Origin: an uncultured Collinsella sp.
GTDB lineage: Bacteria; Actinomycetota; Coriobacteriia; Coriobacteriales; Coriobacteriaceae
Assembly (NCBI GenBank): GCA_900554905.1
Contig: USJB01000059.1
Span: 1-7,255, forward strand
DNA: 7,255 nt
Direction of reading: 5' to 3'
Under the pieces are notes generated by a model. The model ran no database searches, was not told where the DNA came from, and saw only the letters and a list, made by a program, of their open reading frames with translations. A program made the translations under genes and the position numbers. Shown here one piece after another: positions 1 to 6,227 of the stretch (positions within the stretch are counted from its first letter, which is position 1; each line of letters starts with the position of its first letter).

Positions 1-2
1 TG

Positions 3-59
3 GCGGGACGCGTTTCGAAGTTGGTTTTCGATTATTATTCCCAGGAGGATACGCAATGA
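3..59 (+). CDS. C-terminal end of an upstream gene (partial, unidentified)
   Basis: The frame starting at base 3 is open from the window edge and ends SKLVFDYYSQEDTQ followed by TGA at 57-59. This stop overlaps the ATG of the next gene as ATGA, a usual sign of translational coupling in an operon. The Shine-Dalgarno sequence AGGAGG of the next gene lies inside the last codons of this one. Only 18 residues are visible, so no function can be assigned. The frame of the next gene is also open to the window edge, so the choice of this frame rests on the ATGA overlap and on the well-placed ribosome site. Confidence 0.4.
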   Translation, partial: AGRVSKLVFDYYSQEDTQ

Positions 60-385
60 GTTTTGCTGTTGTGGTTTCTGACATCGCCCCTTTGTATACG
101 AAGCCGGAGCCGTTGTGTGAGCTGGCAGATGAAGCGCTTTATGGTATGGTGGTGGAGGTGCTGGCGCGGGAAGGGATGTATTGCCGTGTGCGTACCCATT
201 ACCGCTATGAGGGCTGGACGCCCGCGCGCTGCCTTCTGGAGGACGGCGCGCCTGCCGCACGGCTCGACACTCGACGTACCGTTGTGCGCCTTCGTGTCGT
301 GCCGCACGGAATTCGCGCACGTCCTCGTCACGGCAGGAGTGTGGTGGGCGACGACGCGCCTGCCGCACAAATCTTAAAACATTGA
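56..385 (+). pseudogene. N-terminal SH3-like domain fragment, likely truncated cell-wall hydrolase gene
   Basis: The start ATG has a strong AGGAGG eight bases upstream. Residues 1-70 read as a bacterial SH3-like domain: hydrophobic strands (FAVVVSDIAPLY), then ELADEALYG, VVEVLAREGMYCRVRT and YRYEGWTP. In my memory this pattern opens NlpC/P60-type peptidoglycan endopeptidases of Clostridia, which run to roughly 300 residues with the catalytic Cys-His domain at the C-terminus. Here the frame stops after 109 residues with no catalytic domain. The last ~35 residues are arginine-rich and do not look like a folded continuation. Just after base 282 the +1 frame reads CAFVSCRTEFAHVLVTAG, which looks more protein-like and ends at TAA 375-377. 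This suggests a frameshift followed by truncation. The TGA at 383-385 lies inside the left arm of the purD terminator hairpin. The gene could instead be a real short SH3 protein. The SH3 assignment is moderately sure; the enzyme family is inference. Confidence 0.5.
242..368 (+). repeat. 19-bp imperfect direct repeat, two copies 108 bp apart
   Basis: Bases 242-260 and 350-368 both read GACG-R-CGCGCCTGCCGCAC and differ only at the fifth base (G at 246, A at 354). The offset of 108 bases is 36 codons, so both copies encode a similar peptide in the same frame (DGAPAAR and DDAPAAQ). The sequence between them is not obviously duplicated. The repeat spans the region where the SH3-like gene loses its normal appearance. 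Confidence 0.55.
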
Positions 386-419
386 GGGGCTGTTCCAAAC
401 TATTGGAACAGCCCCTCAA
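382..419 (-). terminator. Rho-independent terminator of purD
   Basis: Arms 382-398 (TTGAGGGGCTGTTCCAA) and 403-419 are perfect reverse complements, giving a 17-bp stem with a four-base loop, ACTA. Read on the minus strand the stem is followed by TGTTTTAAGATTTG, a U-rich tail, and it lies 34 bases after the purD stop. On the plus strand no T-run follows, so it mainly serves purD. The left arm also contains the stop codon of the plus-strand fragment, so the two convergent genes meet here. Confidence 0.8.
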
Positions 420-453
420 CGGCTATTGGTTCAGCGCAGCCAACACACCATCA

Positions 454-1716
454 TCACGCGTTCAGCGCTTTGAAACCGATGTCGTGACGGTAGAACATGC
501 CCTTGGTGTCGAGCTTGTCGATGATCGCGTAGACCTTGTCCTGCGCGGCCTTGATGTCCGCAGCGGAGGACTCGACCAGCAGCACGCGACCGGAGTTGGC
601 CACGAGACCATGCTCGCCACGTGCGACGCCCGCATAGTAGACATGGGAATCGTCATCTACCGTGATCTCAGGAATCGCGGCACCCTTGACCACGTTGGTC
701 GGGTAACCTTCGGAAGCGATCACCACGCCAAGAGTGGCATTGTCCTCATCCCACGTGAATTCCGGGGTTTCGCCGTTGAGAATGGCGCTGATGCCGGCAC
801 CGAGATCGGACGTGAGCTTCGGCAGCACCACTTCGGTCTCTGGATCGCCGAAACGCGCGTTGAACTCAATGACCTTCGGTCCGTCGGCGGTGGCGATGAG
901 GCCGGCGTACAGAATGCCGGTGAACGGCGTGCCCTCGTCGGCCATGGCCTGAACGGTCGGCTTGACGATGGTTTCGATGGCGGTGTCGATCACATCCTGA
1001 CCGATCTGCGGAACCGGGCTGTAGGCGCCCATGCCGCCGGTGTTCGGACCCTTGTCGCCATCGTAGGCACGCTTATGATCCTGCGAAATCGGCATCGGCC
1101 AGAAATCGGTGCCGTTCACAAAGCTCATCAGAGAGAATTCCTGACCCTCAAGGAAATCCTCGATAACCACCTTCGCGCCGGCGTTGCCGAAGCGGTGGTC
1201 CACGAAAATGTCCTCCAAAGCGGCGATGGCGGTCTCCTCATCCATCGCCACGGTCACGCCCTTGCCTGCGGCCAGGCCATCGGCCTTGATGACGATCGGC
1301 GCGCCATGCTCGCGCACATAAGCGGTGGAACGCTCCAAATCGTCGAACGTCTGGTACTTCGCGGTCGGAATGTCGTGACGTTCCATAAGCTGCTTGGCGA
1401 AGTCCTTGGAACCCTCGATCTGCGCGGCGGCCTTGTTCGGGCCGAACGCCTTGATGCCGGCGGCCGCGAAATCGTCGACGATGCCTTCGATAAGCGGCAC
1501 TTCCGGTCCGACGAACACCCAGTCGTAACCATTGTTCTTCACGAAATCGATGAGCGCCGCATGATTGGACGGGTTGAGCTGCGTGGTGCGGATGCCGTCA
1601 AGCTCCATGCCCGGATTGCCTGGGGCCACAGTGACCTCGCTGACGCTGCCGCCACGCATGAGCGCGTGGGCGATGGCATGTTCACGCGCACCGGAACCAA
1701 TGACCAGAACCTTCAT
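454..1716 (-). CDS. purD: Phosphoribosylamine-glycine ligase (GAR synthetase)
   Basis: PurD joins 5-phosphoribosylamine to glycine with ATP to give GAR, the second step of IMP synthesis, in the cytoplasm. With the start chosen here it has 420 residues, the normal size for bacterial PurD. It opens with the N-domain motif MKVLVIGSGAREHAIA, followed by VFVGPEVPLIEG (67-78), EGSKDFAKQLM (101-111), the ATP-grasp segment VIKADGLAAGKGV (142-154), DHKRAYDGDKGPNTGGMGAYSP (213-234, given here only by its key KGPNTGG) and the metal-binding EFNARFGDPE (284-293). All family blocks are intact. The start is the ATG at 1716-1714, because AGGAGG lies four bases upstream; an in-frame ATG at 1761 would add 15 non-conserved residues and has no ribosome site. 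The gene follows purM with a 90-base gap that holds a strong hairpin, and ends before the terminator at 382-419. It may be cotranscribed with purM subject to that hairpin. Confidence 0.96.
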   Translation of the reverse strand: MKVLVIGSGAREHAIAHALMRGGSVSEVTVAPGNPGMELDGIRTTQLNPSNHAALIDFVKNNGYDWVFVGPEVPLIEGIVDDFAAAGIKAFGPNKAAAQIEGSKDFAKQLMERHDIPTAKYQTFDDLERSTAYVREHGAPIVIKADGLAAGKGVTVAMDEETAIAALEDIFVDHRFGNAGAKVVIEDFLEGQEFSLMSFVNGTDFWPMPISQDHKRAYDGDKGPNTGGMGAYSPVPQIGQDVIDTAIETIVKPTVQAMADEGTPFTGILYAGLIATADGPKVIEFNARFGDPETEVVLPKLTSDLGAGISAILNGETPEFTWDEDNATLGVVIASEGYPTNVVKGAAIPEITVDDDSHVYYAGVARGEHGLVANSGRVLLVESSAADIKAAQDKVYAIIDKLDTKGMFYRHDIGFKALNA

Positions 1717-1771
1717 ATTTCCTCCTGTTGTATCCCTTATGGGGAAGAGTGCCAATCTCAAGAAATAATAT

Positions 1772-1797
1772 CGGGGGTGCCTGTTCGGCTACCCCCG
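1772..1797 (-). terminator. Hairpin between purM and purD (terminator or attenuator)
   Basis: Bases 1772-1778 (CGGGGGT) pair with 1791-1797 (ACCCCCG), and inside them GCC 1779-1781 pairs with GGC 1787-1789, leaving one bulged T and a five-base loop. This gives a ten-pair GC-rich stem. On the minus strand it begins nine bases after the purM stop codon and is followed by ATATTATTTCTT, an interrupted U-rich stretch. It fits an intrinsic terminator of moderate strength that would lower purD expression relative to purM. An mRNA-stabilising 3' hairpin for purM is an alternative. Confidence 0.7.
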
Positions 1798-1806
1798 TAT
1801 GTTCGT

Positions 1807-2856
1807 TTACTGCAGTTCGACGTCCTCGCCGGTCTTCTTGACGATATTGCCCAGCACATAGCCGGCCTCGCCATTGGACTTCAGCAGTTCCATGGTCTTA
1901 TCGGCATCTTCGGCGCTGACGGCCAGCACCATGCCGATACCCATGTTGAAGATGTTGAACATTTCCATATGGTCGATGCTGCCGGCCTTCTCGAGCACGT
2001 CGAAGATCGGGAGCACCGGCCAGGAGCCGAGGTTGATATGGGCGGCAAGACCGTCCGGAATCATACGCGGAATGTTCTCGATGAAACCGCCGCCGGTGAT
2101 ATGCGCGACGCCCTTGACCACGCCCGCCTTGAACAGCGGGGAAAGGGCCTTCACGTAAATCTTGGTCGGAGTGAGCAGCACGTCGCCAAGCTTCTCACCG
2201 CCCAGTTCGTCCAGTACGGTGTCCACGGTGTAGCCGGCCTGCTCGAACAGGGCCTTGCGCACCAGGGAGAAACCGTTGGAATGCACGCCGGTGGACGGCA
2301 GGCCGATAAGCACGTCGCCCTCAGCGATGGTGGAGCCGTCGACGATAGCGGACTTTTCGGCCACGCCGACCGCGAAGCCAGCCAGATCGTACTCGTCTTC
2401 GTCATACATGCCCGGCATCTCGGCGGTCTCGCCGCCGATCAGACCGGAACCGGCCTGCACGCAGCCGTCGGCCACGCCGGAGACGACCTGCTCGAGCAGA
2501 GCCGGATTGTTCTTGCCGCAGGCGATGTAATCCAGGAAGAACAGCGGCTCGGCGCCTTGGGCGGCGATATCGTTGACGCACATGGCCACGCAGTCGATGC
2601 CGATGGTGCTGTGTTTGCCCGCCATCTTGGCGACGACCAGCTTGGTGCCCACGCCGTCGGTGCCGCTGATCAGGATCGGGTCTTCCATATCCTTGAGCGC
2701 GGCGGCCGAGAATAAGCCACCAAAGCCACCGATACCGCCGATGACCTCGGGACGGTTGGTGTCCTTAACCATTTGCTTAATAGCGTCGACGGCGCGGCCG
2801 CCCTCGGCGGTATCGACGCCGGCGTCCTCATACGTCACATGTTTGCTGTCGCTCAT
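1807..2856 (-). CDS. purM: Phosphoribosylformylglycinamidine cyclo-ligase (AIR synthetase)
   Basis: PurM uses ATP to close the imidazole ring of FGAM, giving AIR, the fifth step of IMP synthesis; the enzyme is a cytoplasmic homodimer. The product has 349 residues, normal for bacterial PurM (about 345). Family blocks are all present in order: YEDAGVD (9-15), GGIGGFGGLF (40-49), the ATP-site segment ISGTDGVGTKL (63-73), CVNDIAAQGAEPLFFLDY (93-110), IGGETAEMPGMYDEDEYDLA (140-159), GLPSTGVHSNGFSLVRK (185-201), HITGGGFIENIPRMIP (252-267) and FNIFNMGIGMV (300-310). The ATG at 2856 has AGAGGAAGG upstream at suitable spacing. It lies 157 bases after purF, with a terminator in between, and 90 bases before purD. 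The product looks full length and functional. The sequence resembles PurM of Bifidobacterium or lactobacilli as I remember them, but I cannot show it is foreign to this host. Confidence 0.96.
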   Translation of the reverse strand: MSDSKHVTYEDAGVDTAEGGRAVDAIKQMVKDTNRPEVIGGIGGFGGLFSAAALKDMEDPILISGTDGVGTKLVVAKMAGKHSTIGIDCVAMCVNDIAAQGAEPLFFLDYIACGKNNPALLEQVVSGVADGCVQAGSGLIGGETAEMPGMYDEDEYDLAGFAVGVAEKSAIVDGSTIAEGDVLIGLPSTGVHSNGFSLVRKALFEQAGYTVDTVLDELGGEKLGDVLLTPTKIYVKALSPLFKAGVVKGVAHITGGGFIENIPRMIPDGLAAHINLGSWPVLPIFDVLEKAGSIDHMEMFNIFNMGIGMVLAVSAEDADKTMELLKSNGEAGYVLGNIVKKTGEDVELQ

Positions 2857-2989
2857 CTGAGCCTTCCTCTCCCACTACCGTGACGCCGCGCGGGCGCCAA
2901 ACGGTGCTCATAGTTGCGTTCATTTCGGCGCGCGCCATAACAACGCGCGACGCTCAATCAACAAAACAGCAGGTAAAACCTTCCAAAAT
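2857..2989 (-). other. purF-purM intergenic segment (purM leader)
   Basis: After the purF terminator, 133 bases lead to purM. They contain a perfect 10-bp palindrome GGCGCGCGCC at 2927-2936 and a second GC-rich patch with GGCGCC at about 2893-2898 (CGCGCGGGCGCC). On the minus strand the best promoter candidate is TTGATT, 16 bases, TATGGC, which matches consensus poorly. I find no known purine riboswitch core or repressor box. The GC palindrome could be an operator or an RNA stem; this is inference only. The ribosome site of purM lies at the 3' end of this segment. Confidence 0.35.
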
Positions 2990-3014
2990 AAACCTGTCCC
3001 TACATGGCAGGTTT
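2990..3014 (-). terminator. Terminator of purF, overlapping its stop codon
   Basis: AAACCTG at 2990-2996 is the reverse complement of CAGGTTT at 3008-3014. On the minus strand the stem begins at the second base of the purF TAA codon, has an 11-base loop region with one further possible G-C pair, and runs into ATTTTGG, so the transcript reads GGUUUAUUUU. The stem is short (7 bp) but the U-run is good. It suggests that at least part of purF transcription ends before purM. Confidence 0.6.
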
Positions 3015-4684
3015 TAGGCCTCGCCGTGCTTCTCTTCCCAGCTGCGGTCGTCGTATTTCTCGACCACGGCGTCGTCGTCAAAGTGCAGCGGCTTGTCCAG
3101 GTTGCGGGGCTTAAAGCCCTCCATAAACTTGTCGCGGCCAAAGCTCTCGGGAATCGCCACGGGGTAGCGTCCGGTAAAGCACGCATCGCAGTAACCGCCC
3201 TTGGGCATAACCTTCAGCAGGCCCTCGACCGAAAGGAAGGCCAGCGAATCGGCGCCGATGTACTCGCAGATCTCATCGACCGTCTTGTTGGCGCTGATAA
3301 GCTGCGACTGCACGTCGGTATCGATACCGTAGAAGCACGGCCAGATGACCTCGGGCGAGTTGATGCGGATATGAATCTCCTTGGCGCCGGCGTTGCGCAG
3401 CATCTTGACGAGCTGCACCATGGTGGTGCCGCGGACGATGGAGTCGTCGATGACGACCAGGCGCTTGCCCTCGATGTTGTCACGCAGCGGGTTGAGCTTC
3501 ATGCGCACGCCCATGGCACGCAGCTCCTGCGTGGGCTCGATAAACGTGCGTCCCACGTAGCGGTTCTTGATGAGGCCCTCGCCAAAGGGAATGCCGCTCT
3601 CGTGCGAATAGCCCTCCGCGGGCGGCAGGCCGGAGTCGGGCACGCCGATGACTAGGTCGGCCTCGACGGGCTCCTCATGTGCCAGCTGACGACCCATGTC
3701 ATAACGGCAGGCGTAGACGCTCTTGCCGTTCATGATGGAGTCGGGGCGAGCGAAGTAGACCTGCTCAAAGATGCAGTTAGCAGGCTCTTCGGCGGCAGGC
3801 ACGCCCTGCTCGGACACAAGGCCCTCGGCGCTGATACGCAAAATCTCACCGGGACGGACATCACGGACATACTCGGCGCCCACGATATCGAGTGCGCAGG
3901 TCTCGGAGGCGACGACCCAGCCGCCGGCGCGGGTGACATGGGTGGTGGCGTCGACCGTCGCGGCGCCGTCCTGCGACGGCAGTTGCGAAACGGATGCGAC
4001 ATCGGCCTGGTCCAGACCCTCGTCCACCAGCTTGCCCAGTACAAGCGGGCGAATGCCGTGCGGATCGCGGAATGCGTAGAGCGCCTGCTCGTTGATGAGC
4101 GTCATGGCGTAGCCGCCGCGCACAAGCTCCATGGTCTTGCGAATGCCCTCGCGCAGATGGCCTGTACGCTGAGTAAAGTAGCCGATAAGTTTGGTCGCGA
4201 CCTCGGAATCCGAGTTGGAGAGGAACGGCACGCCCAGTTCGATCAGCTGGCGGCGCAGCTCGTCGGTGTTGACGAGGGTGCCGTTGTGCGCGAGCGCGAT
4301 AATGACACTATTGATGGTAGAGAGGTGCGGCTGAGAGGCTTCCCAGCTCTTGGCGCCGGCGGTGCCGTAGCGCACATGACCCACGGCCAGCTGACCGGAG
4401 AGCGTCGACAAGTCGGCATTGGAGAACACGCGGTCGAGCAGGCCCAGGTCCTTGCGAACCATAACCGTGCCGCCGTCACCCACGGCGATTCCCGCCGATT
4501 CTTGGCCACGGTGCTGCAGTGCACGCAGGCCAAAGTACGTCAGTCGAGCCACGTCGCGATCGGGTGCCCACACACCAAAAATGCCGCATTCCTCATGCAA
4601 CTGGTCGGAGTCCGGATCATACGTCGACATGGCGTTCACCTGTCCCGCGGCACGCTCGGCCGCGCGGATGGTTTCTTGAGACAT
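3014..4684 (-). CDS. purF: Amidophosphoribosyltransferase (glutamine PRPP amidotransferase), Fe-S type
   Basis: PurF transfers ammonia from glutamine to PRPP to make 5-phosphoribosylamine, the committed step of purine synthesis. It has 556 residues. The class-II glutaminase half shows the nucleophile in EECGIFG (Cys33), HVRYGTAG (Arg105), AHNGTLVN (Asn134) and SNSDSEV (Asp159). The transferase half has the PRPP loop VIDDSIVRGTT (411-421). The four cysteines that match the [4Fe-4S] ligands of the Bacillus subtilis enzyme are present at 304 (NCIFEQ), 450 (WPCFYG), 499 and 502 (YCDACF), so this is the oxygen-sensitive, propeptide-bearing type. The Cys sits behind a leader of 32 residues that must be removed; the known B. 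subtilis propeptide is 11. The chosen ATG at 4684 has GAGGGG six bases upstream. Met19 also has an AGGTGA site and would give a 14-residue leader. It is longer than typical PurF (470-510) because of the N-terminus and an insert near 232-252. It is the first pur gene, behind a perfect -10 at 4726-4731. Confidence 0.97.
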   Translation of the reverse strand: MSQETIRAAERAAGQVNAMSTYDPDSDQLHEECGIFGVWAPDRDVARLTYFGLRALQHRGQESAGIAVGDGGTVMVRKDLGLLDRVFSNADLSTLSGQLAVGHVRYGTAGAKSWEASQPHLSTINSVIIALAHNGTLVNTDELRRQLIELGVPFLSNSDSEVATKLIGYFTQRTGHLREGIRKTMELVRGGYAMTLINEQALYAFRDPHGIRPLVLGKLVDEGLDQADVASVSQLPSQDGAATVDATTHVTRAGGWVVASETCALDIVGAEYVRDVRPGEILRISAEGLVSEQGVPAAEEPANCIFEQVYFARPDSIMNGKSVYACRYDMGRQLAHEEPVEADLVIGVPDSGLPPAEGYSHESGIPFGEGLIKNRYVGRTFIEPTQELRAMGVRMKLNPLRDNIEGKRLVVIDDSIVRGTTMVQLVKMLRNAGAKEIHIRINSPEVIWPCFYGIDTDVQSQLISANKTVDEICEYIGADSLAFLSVEGLLKVMPKGGYCDACFTGRYPVAIPESFGRDKFMEGFKPRNLDKPLHFDDDAVVEKYDDRSWEEKHGEA

Positions 4685-4725
4685 GGCATCCCCTCAGAGC
4701 CTCGTTATTTGGCGTTACCTGCCCT

Positions 4726-4731
4726 ATTATA
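4726..4731 (-). promoter_or_regulatory. Candidate -10 element of the purF promoter
   Basis: On the minus strand the sequence reads GCGTATAATAGGG with a perfect TATAAT, 41 bases before the purF ATG. This would give a leader of about 35 bases that holds the ribosome site. No good -35 is seen at 16-18 bases; a TTGTCT lies too close (9 bases). The position supports the call, the missing -35 weakens it, and an activator or an extended contact may compensate. Confidence 0.5.
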
Positions 4732-4790
4732 CGCACGGCAAGACAAGCACTCCCGCGCATGAACAGCGCTTTTTAAAAGCCCACCGAGCT

Positions 4791-4796
4791 TATAAT
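4791..4796 (+). promoter_or_regulatory. Candidate -10 element for the membrane-protein gene
   Basis: A perfect TATAAT lies on the plus strand at 4791-4796, preceded by the inverted repeat GCTTTT-T-AAAAGC at 4768-4780. No TTGACA-like -35 is present at the right distance. Use of this site would give a leader of about 175 bases before the ATG at 4979. A second, weaker candidate is TTGGCA (4926-4931), 17 bases, TGTACC, close to the gene. Confidence 0.4.
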
Positions 4797-4906
4797 CCGT
4801 TTTGCAGCCAAACATTTTATTGGGCAACCGCCTCGGGGCCGACGATCCCGCATACTTCCGTTGCGACGCGTCTCGCCCGCCGTTGGGGCTTGCATTGTTG
4901 CAATTG

Positions 4907-4932
4907 GGACGTTCGTCCTGTCTTTTGGCAGG
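4907..4932 (+). promoter_or_regulatory. Two adjacent hairpins in the leader of the membrane-protein gene
   Basis: GGACG (4907-4911) and CGTCC (4914-4918) form an inverted repeat around TT. Overlapping it, CCTGTC (4917-4922) pairs with GGCAGG (4927-4932) around a TTTT loop with one G-U pair. The two stems share the bases CC at 4917-4918 and so are mutually exclusive if fully formed. They sit 45-70 bases upstream of the start codon. This could be chance, a 5' stabilising structure or a regulatory switch. I do not recognise a known riboswitch here. The rest of the 294-base divergent intergenic region (4685-4978) shows no small gene or RNA gene that I can support. Confidence 0.3.
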
Positions 4933-4978
4933 TCGGCGGCGTATCCTTGTACCTACAGCAAAACGAGAAAGGTTATGT

Positions 4979-6208
4979 ATGGATCGAAACGAACTCAACC
5001 CCAGCGTCCCCAGCGCCACGGAGGTCAAGAAGATCCCCCTCATCATTAAGGTATACGCCGTCCTGTGCATCCTGTCCGGCGTGGGCACACTCCCGTCGGT
5101 CGCCGCCTTTATGTGGCAGGTCATCGCCGCGCTCATCAACGGCAACGCCGCCGCCAAGCTCGGCGACAACACGCTCGTCGCGGTCGGACTGATTGTCGCC
5201 GGCATCATGCTCTCGGCTGCCAGTGCCGTCATCTTGATCATCTTTGGCCTTGACCTCATCAAGAACCAGCGCCGCAATGCCGCCCGTCTGTCCTATATCC
5301 TTATCGCATTGACCGTCGTCGAGCTTTTGGTTGACGTGATGCTCCAGGGCATCGGGCCTTTCTTGCTGCGCCCCGCCATCCAGCTCGGCATCCTCGTCGC
5401 GCTTTCGACCACCGTCGACCCCACGCTGCGCCAGGAGCGCGAGCTGCAGCGCCGCCTGCAGGAGATGCTCGACCGCGACGCCGCCGCCGAGGGCATGCTC
5501 GGGCGCGATGAAACCGGCGAAGGCTACATCAAGCTCAACTACTTCAACCTGTTCTGGGTATTCTTTGTCTGCTGCATACTCGGCCTGATCGCCGAGGACA
5601 TCTGGCACATGACGGTCGACGACCCCGGCGTCTACCAGAACCGCGCCGGCATGCTGTTTGGCCCCTTCAGCCCCATCTATGGATTTGGCGCCGTACTCAT
5701 GACCATGGTGCTCAACCGCTTCTACAAAAAGAACCCCATCATTATCTTTTTGGTGAGCGCGCTGCTCGGCGCGAGCTTTGAGGTGTTCGTGGGCTGGTTT
5801 ATGCAGACCTCGTTTGGAGTGGTCTCGTGGAGCTACTCGCACATGAAGCTGTTCGGCATGCCCGACCCGCTCGCCGTCCTTACGGGCGGACGCACCTGCA
5901 CGGGCTTTGCCTGCCTGTGGGGCCTGGGCGGACTCATCTGGATCAAGCTGCTGCTGCCGAGGCTGCTCAAGCTCATCAACATGATTCCGTGGAAGAGTCG
6001 CTACTCCGCTACCGTCATCTTCACCATCATTATGCTGGTCGATGGCGTTATGACGCTGCAGTCGCTCGATTATTGGTATCAGCGCGTCAACGGCACGGAA
6101 CCGGATATTCCCGTTGCGCAGTTCTACGGCAAGTACTTCGATAATGACTTTATGGAGAATCGCTTCCAGAGCATGACCATGAGTCCCAAGGATGCGACGC
6201 GCGTGTAG
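4979..6208 (+). CDS. Multi-pass membrane protein with C-terminal CmpB-type (putative ABC transporter permease) domain
   Basis: The product has 409 residues and acts in the cytoplasmic membrane; its substrate is not known. The ATG at 4979 is chosen because GAGAAAGG lies six bases upstream; the frame is open further up but has no ribosome site there. The N-terminal half has about four membrane segments (roughly 20-52, 66-92, 103-122 and 126-144). A charged linker follows (146-185, with RQERELQRRLQEMLDRD). The C-terminal half has about five more segments (187-206, 226-247, 253-272, 307-325 and 342-362). It contains blocks that I associate with the PF06541 family (ABC_trans_CmpB): FNLFWVFFVCCILG, MLFGPFSPIYGFGAVL (225-240), GASFEVFVGWFMQ (264-276), VSWSYS (282-287) and TGGRTCTGFACLWGLGG (302-318). 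No ATP-binding partner gene is visible beside it, and the transporter label for this family is itself weakly supported. The hydrophilic tail (370-409) is probably cytoplasmic or external. The gene diverges from purF and ends 43 bases before an insertion sequence. Confidence 0.85.
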   Translation: MDRNELNPSVPSATEVKKIPLIIKVYAVLCILSGVGTLPSVAAFMWQVIAALINGNAAAKLGDNTLVAVGLIVAGIMLSAASAVILIIFGLDLIKNQRRNAARLSYILIALTVVELLVDVMLQGIGPFLLRPAIQLGILVALSTTVDPTLRQERELQRRLQEMLDRDAAAEGMLGRDETGEGYIKLNYFNLFWVFFVCCILGLIAEDIWHMTVDDPGVYQNRAGMLFGPFSPIYGFGAVLMTMVLNRFYKKNPIIIFLVSALLGASFEVFVGWFMQTSFGVVSWSYSHMKLFGMPDPLAVLTGGRTCTGFACLWGLGGLIWIKLLLPRLLKLINMIPWKSRYSATVIFTIIMLVDGVMTLQSLDYWYQRVNGTEPDIPVAQFYGKYFDNDFMENRFQSMTMSPKDATRV

Positions 6209-6227
6209 CGCCCACCGCGCCCAAAAC

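Noticed and set aside
1727..1755. A sigma-70-like promoter for purD, TTGGCA (1750-1755), 17 bases, TACAAC (1727-1732)
   Set aside because: Transcription would start at or after the AGGAGG ribosome site, leaving purD without it. The match is probably chance.
1717..1761. A 15-residue N-terminal extension of PurD from ATG 1761
   Set aside because: The extension has no ribosome site and is not part of the family fold, whereas AGGAGG sits directly before ATG 1716 and the protein then begins with the usual KVLVIGSG.
382..2715. A 777-codon open frame on the plus strand across purD and purM
   Set aside because: It is exactly antisense to two genes with all expected enzyme motifs, crosses the intergenic hairpin, and its translation is rich in His, Asp, Val and Gly with no recognisable domain. 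GC-rich third positions readily open the complementary frame.
3026..4762. Long plus-strand open frames antisense to purF (209 and 361 codons)
   Set aside because: Both are shadows of purF codon use. They lack credible ribosome sites and known motifs.
4802..4978. A 59-residue upstream extension of the membrane protein
   Set aside because: The added residues are compositionally unlike the protein, and the upstream ATG lacks a ribosome site. GAGAAAGG before ATG 4979 is well placed.
4685..4978. A purine riboswitch or PRPP-sensing leader before purF
   Set aside because: The likely purF leader is only about 35 bases. I find no purine-riboswitch core or paired P1-P3 layout on the minus strand.
4973..5842. 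A 289-codon minus-strand frame opposite the membrane protein
   Set aside because: The translation is strongly enriched in His, Asp and Glu, as expected from the complement of hydrophobic membrane codons. The plus-strand protein has coherent membrane segments and a family match.
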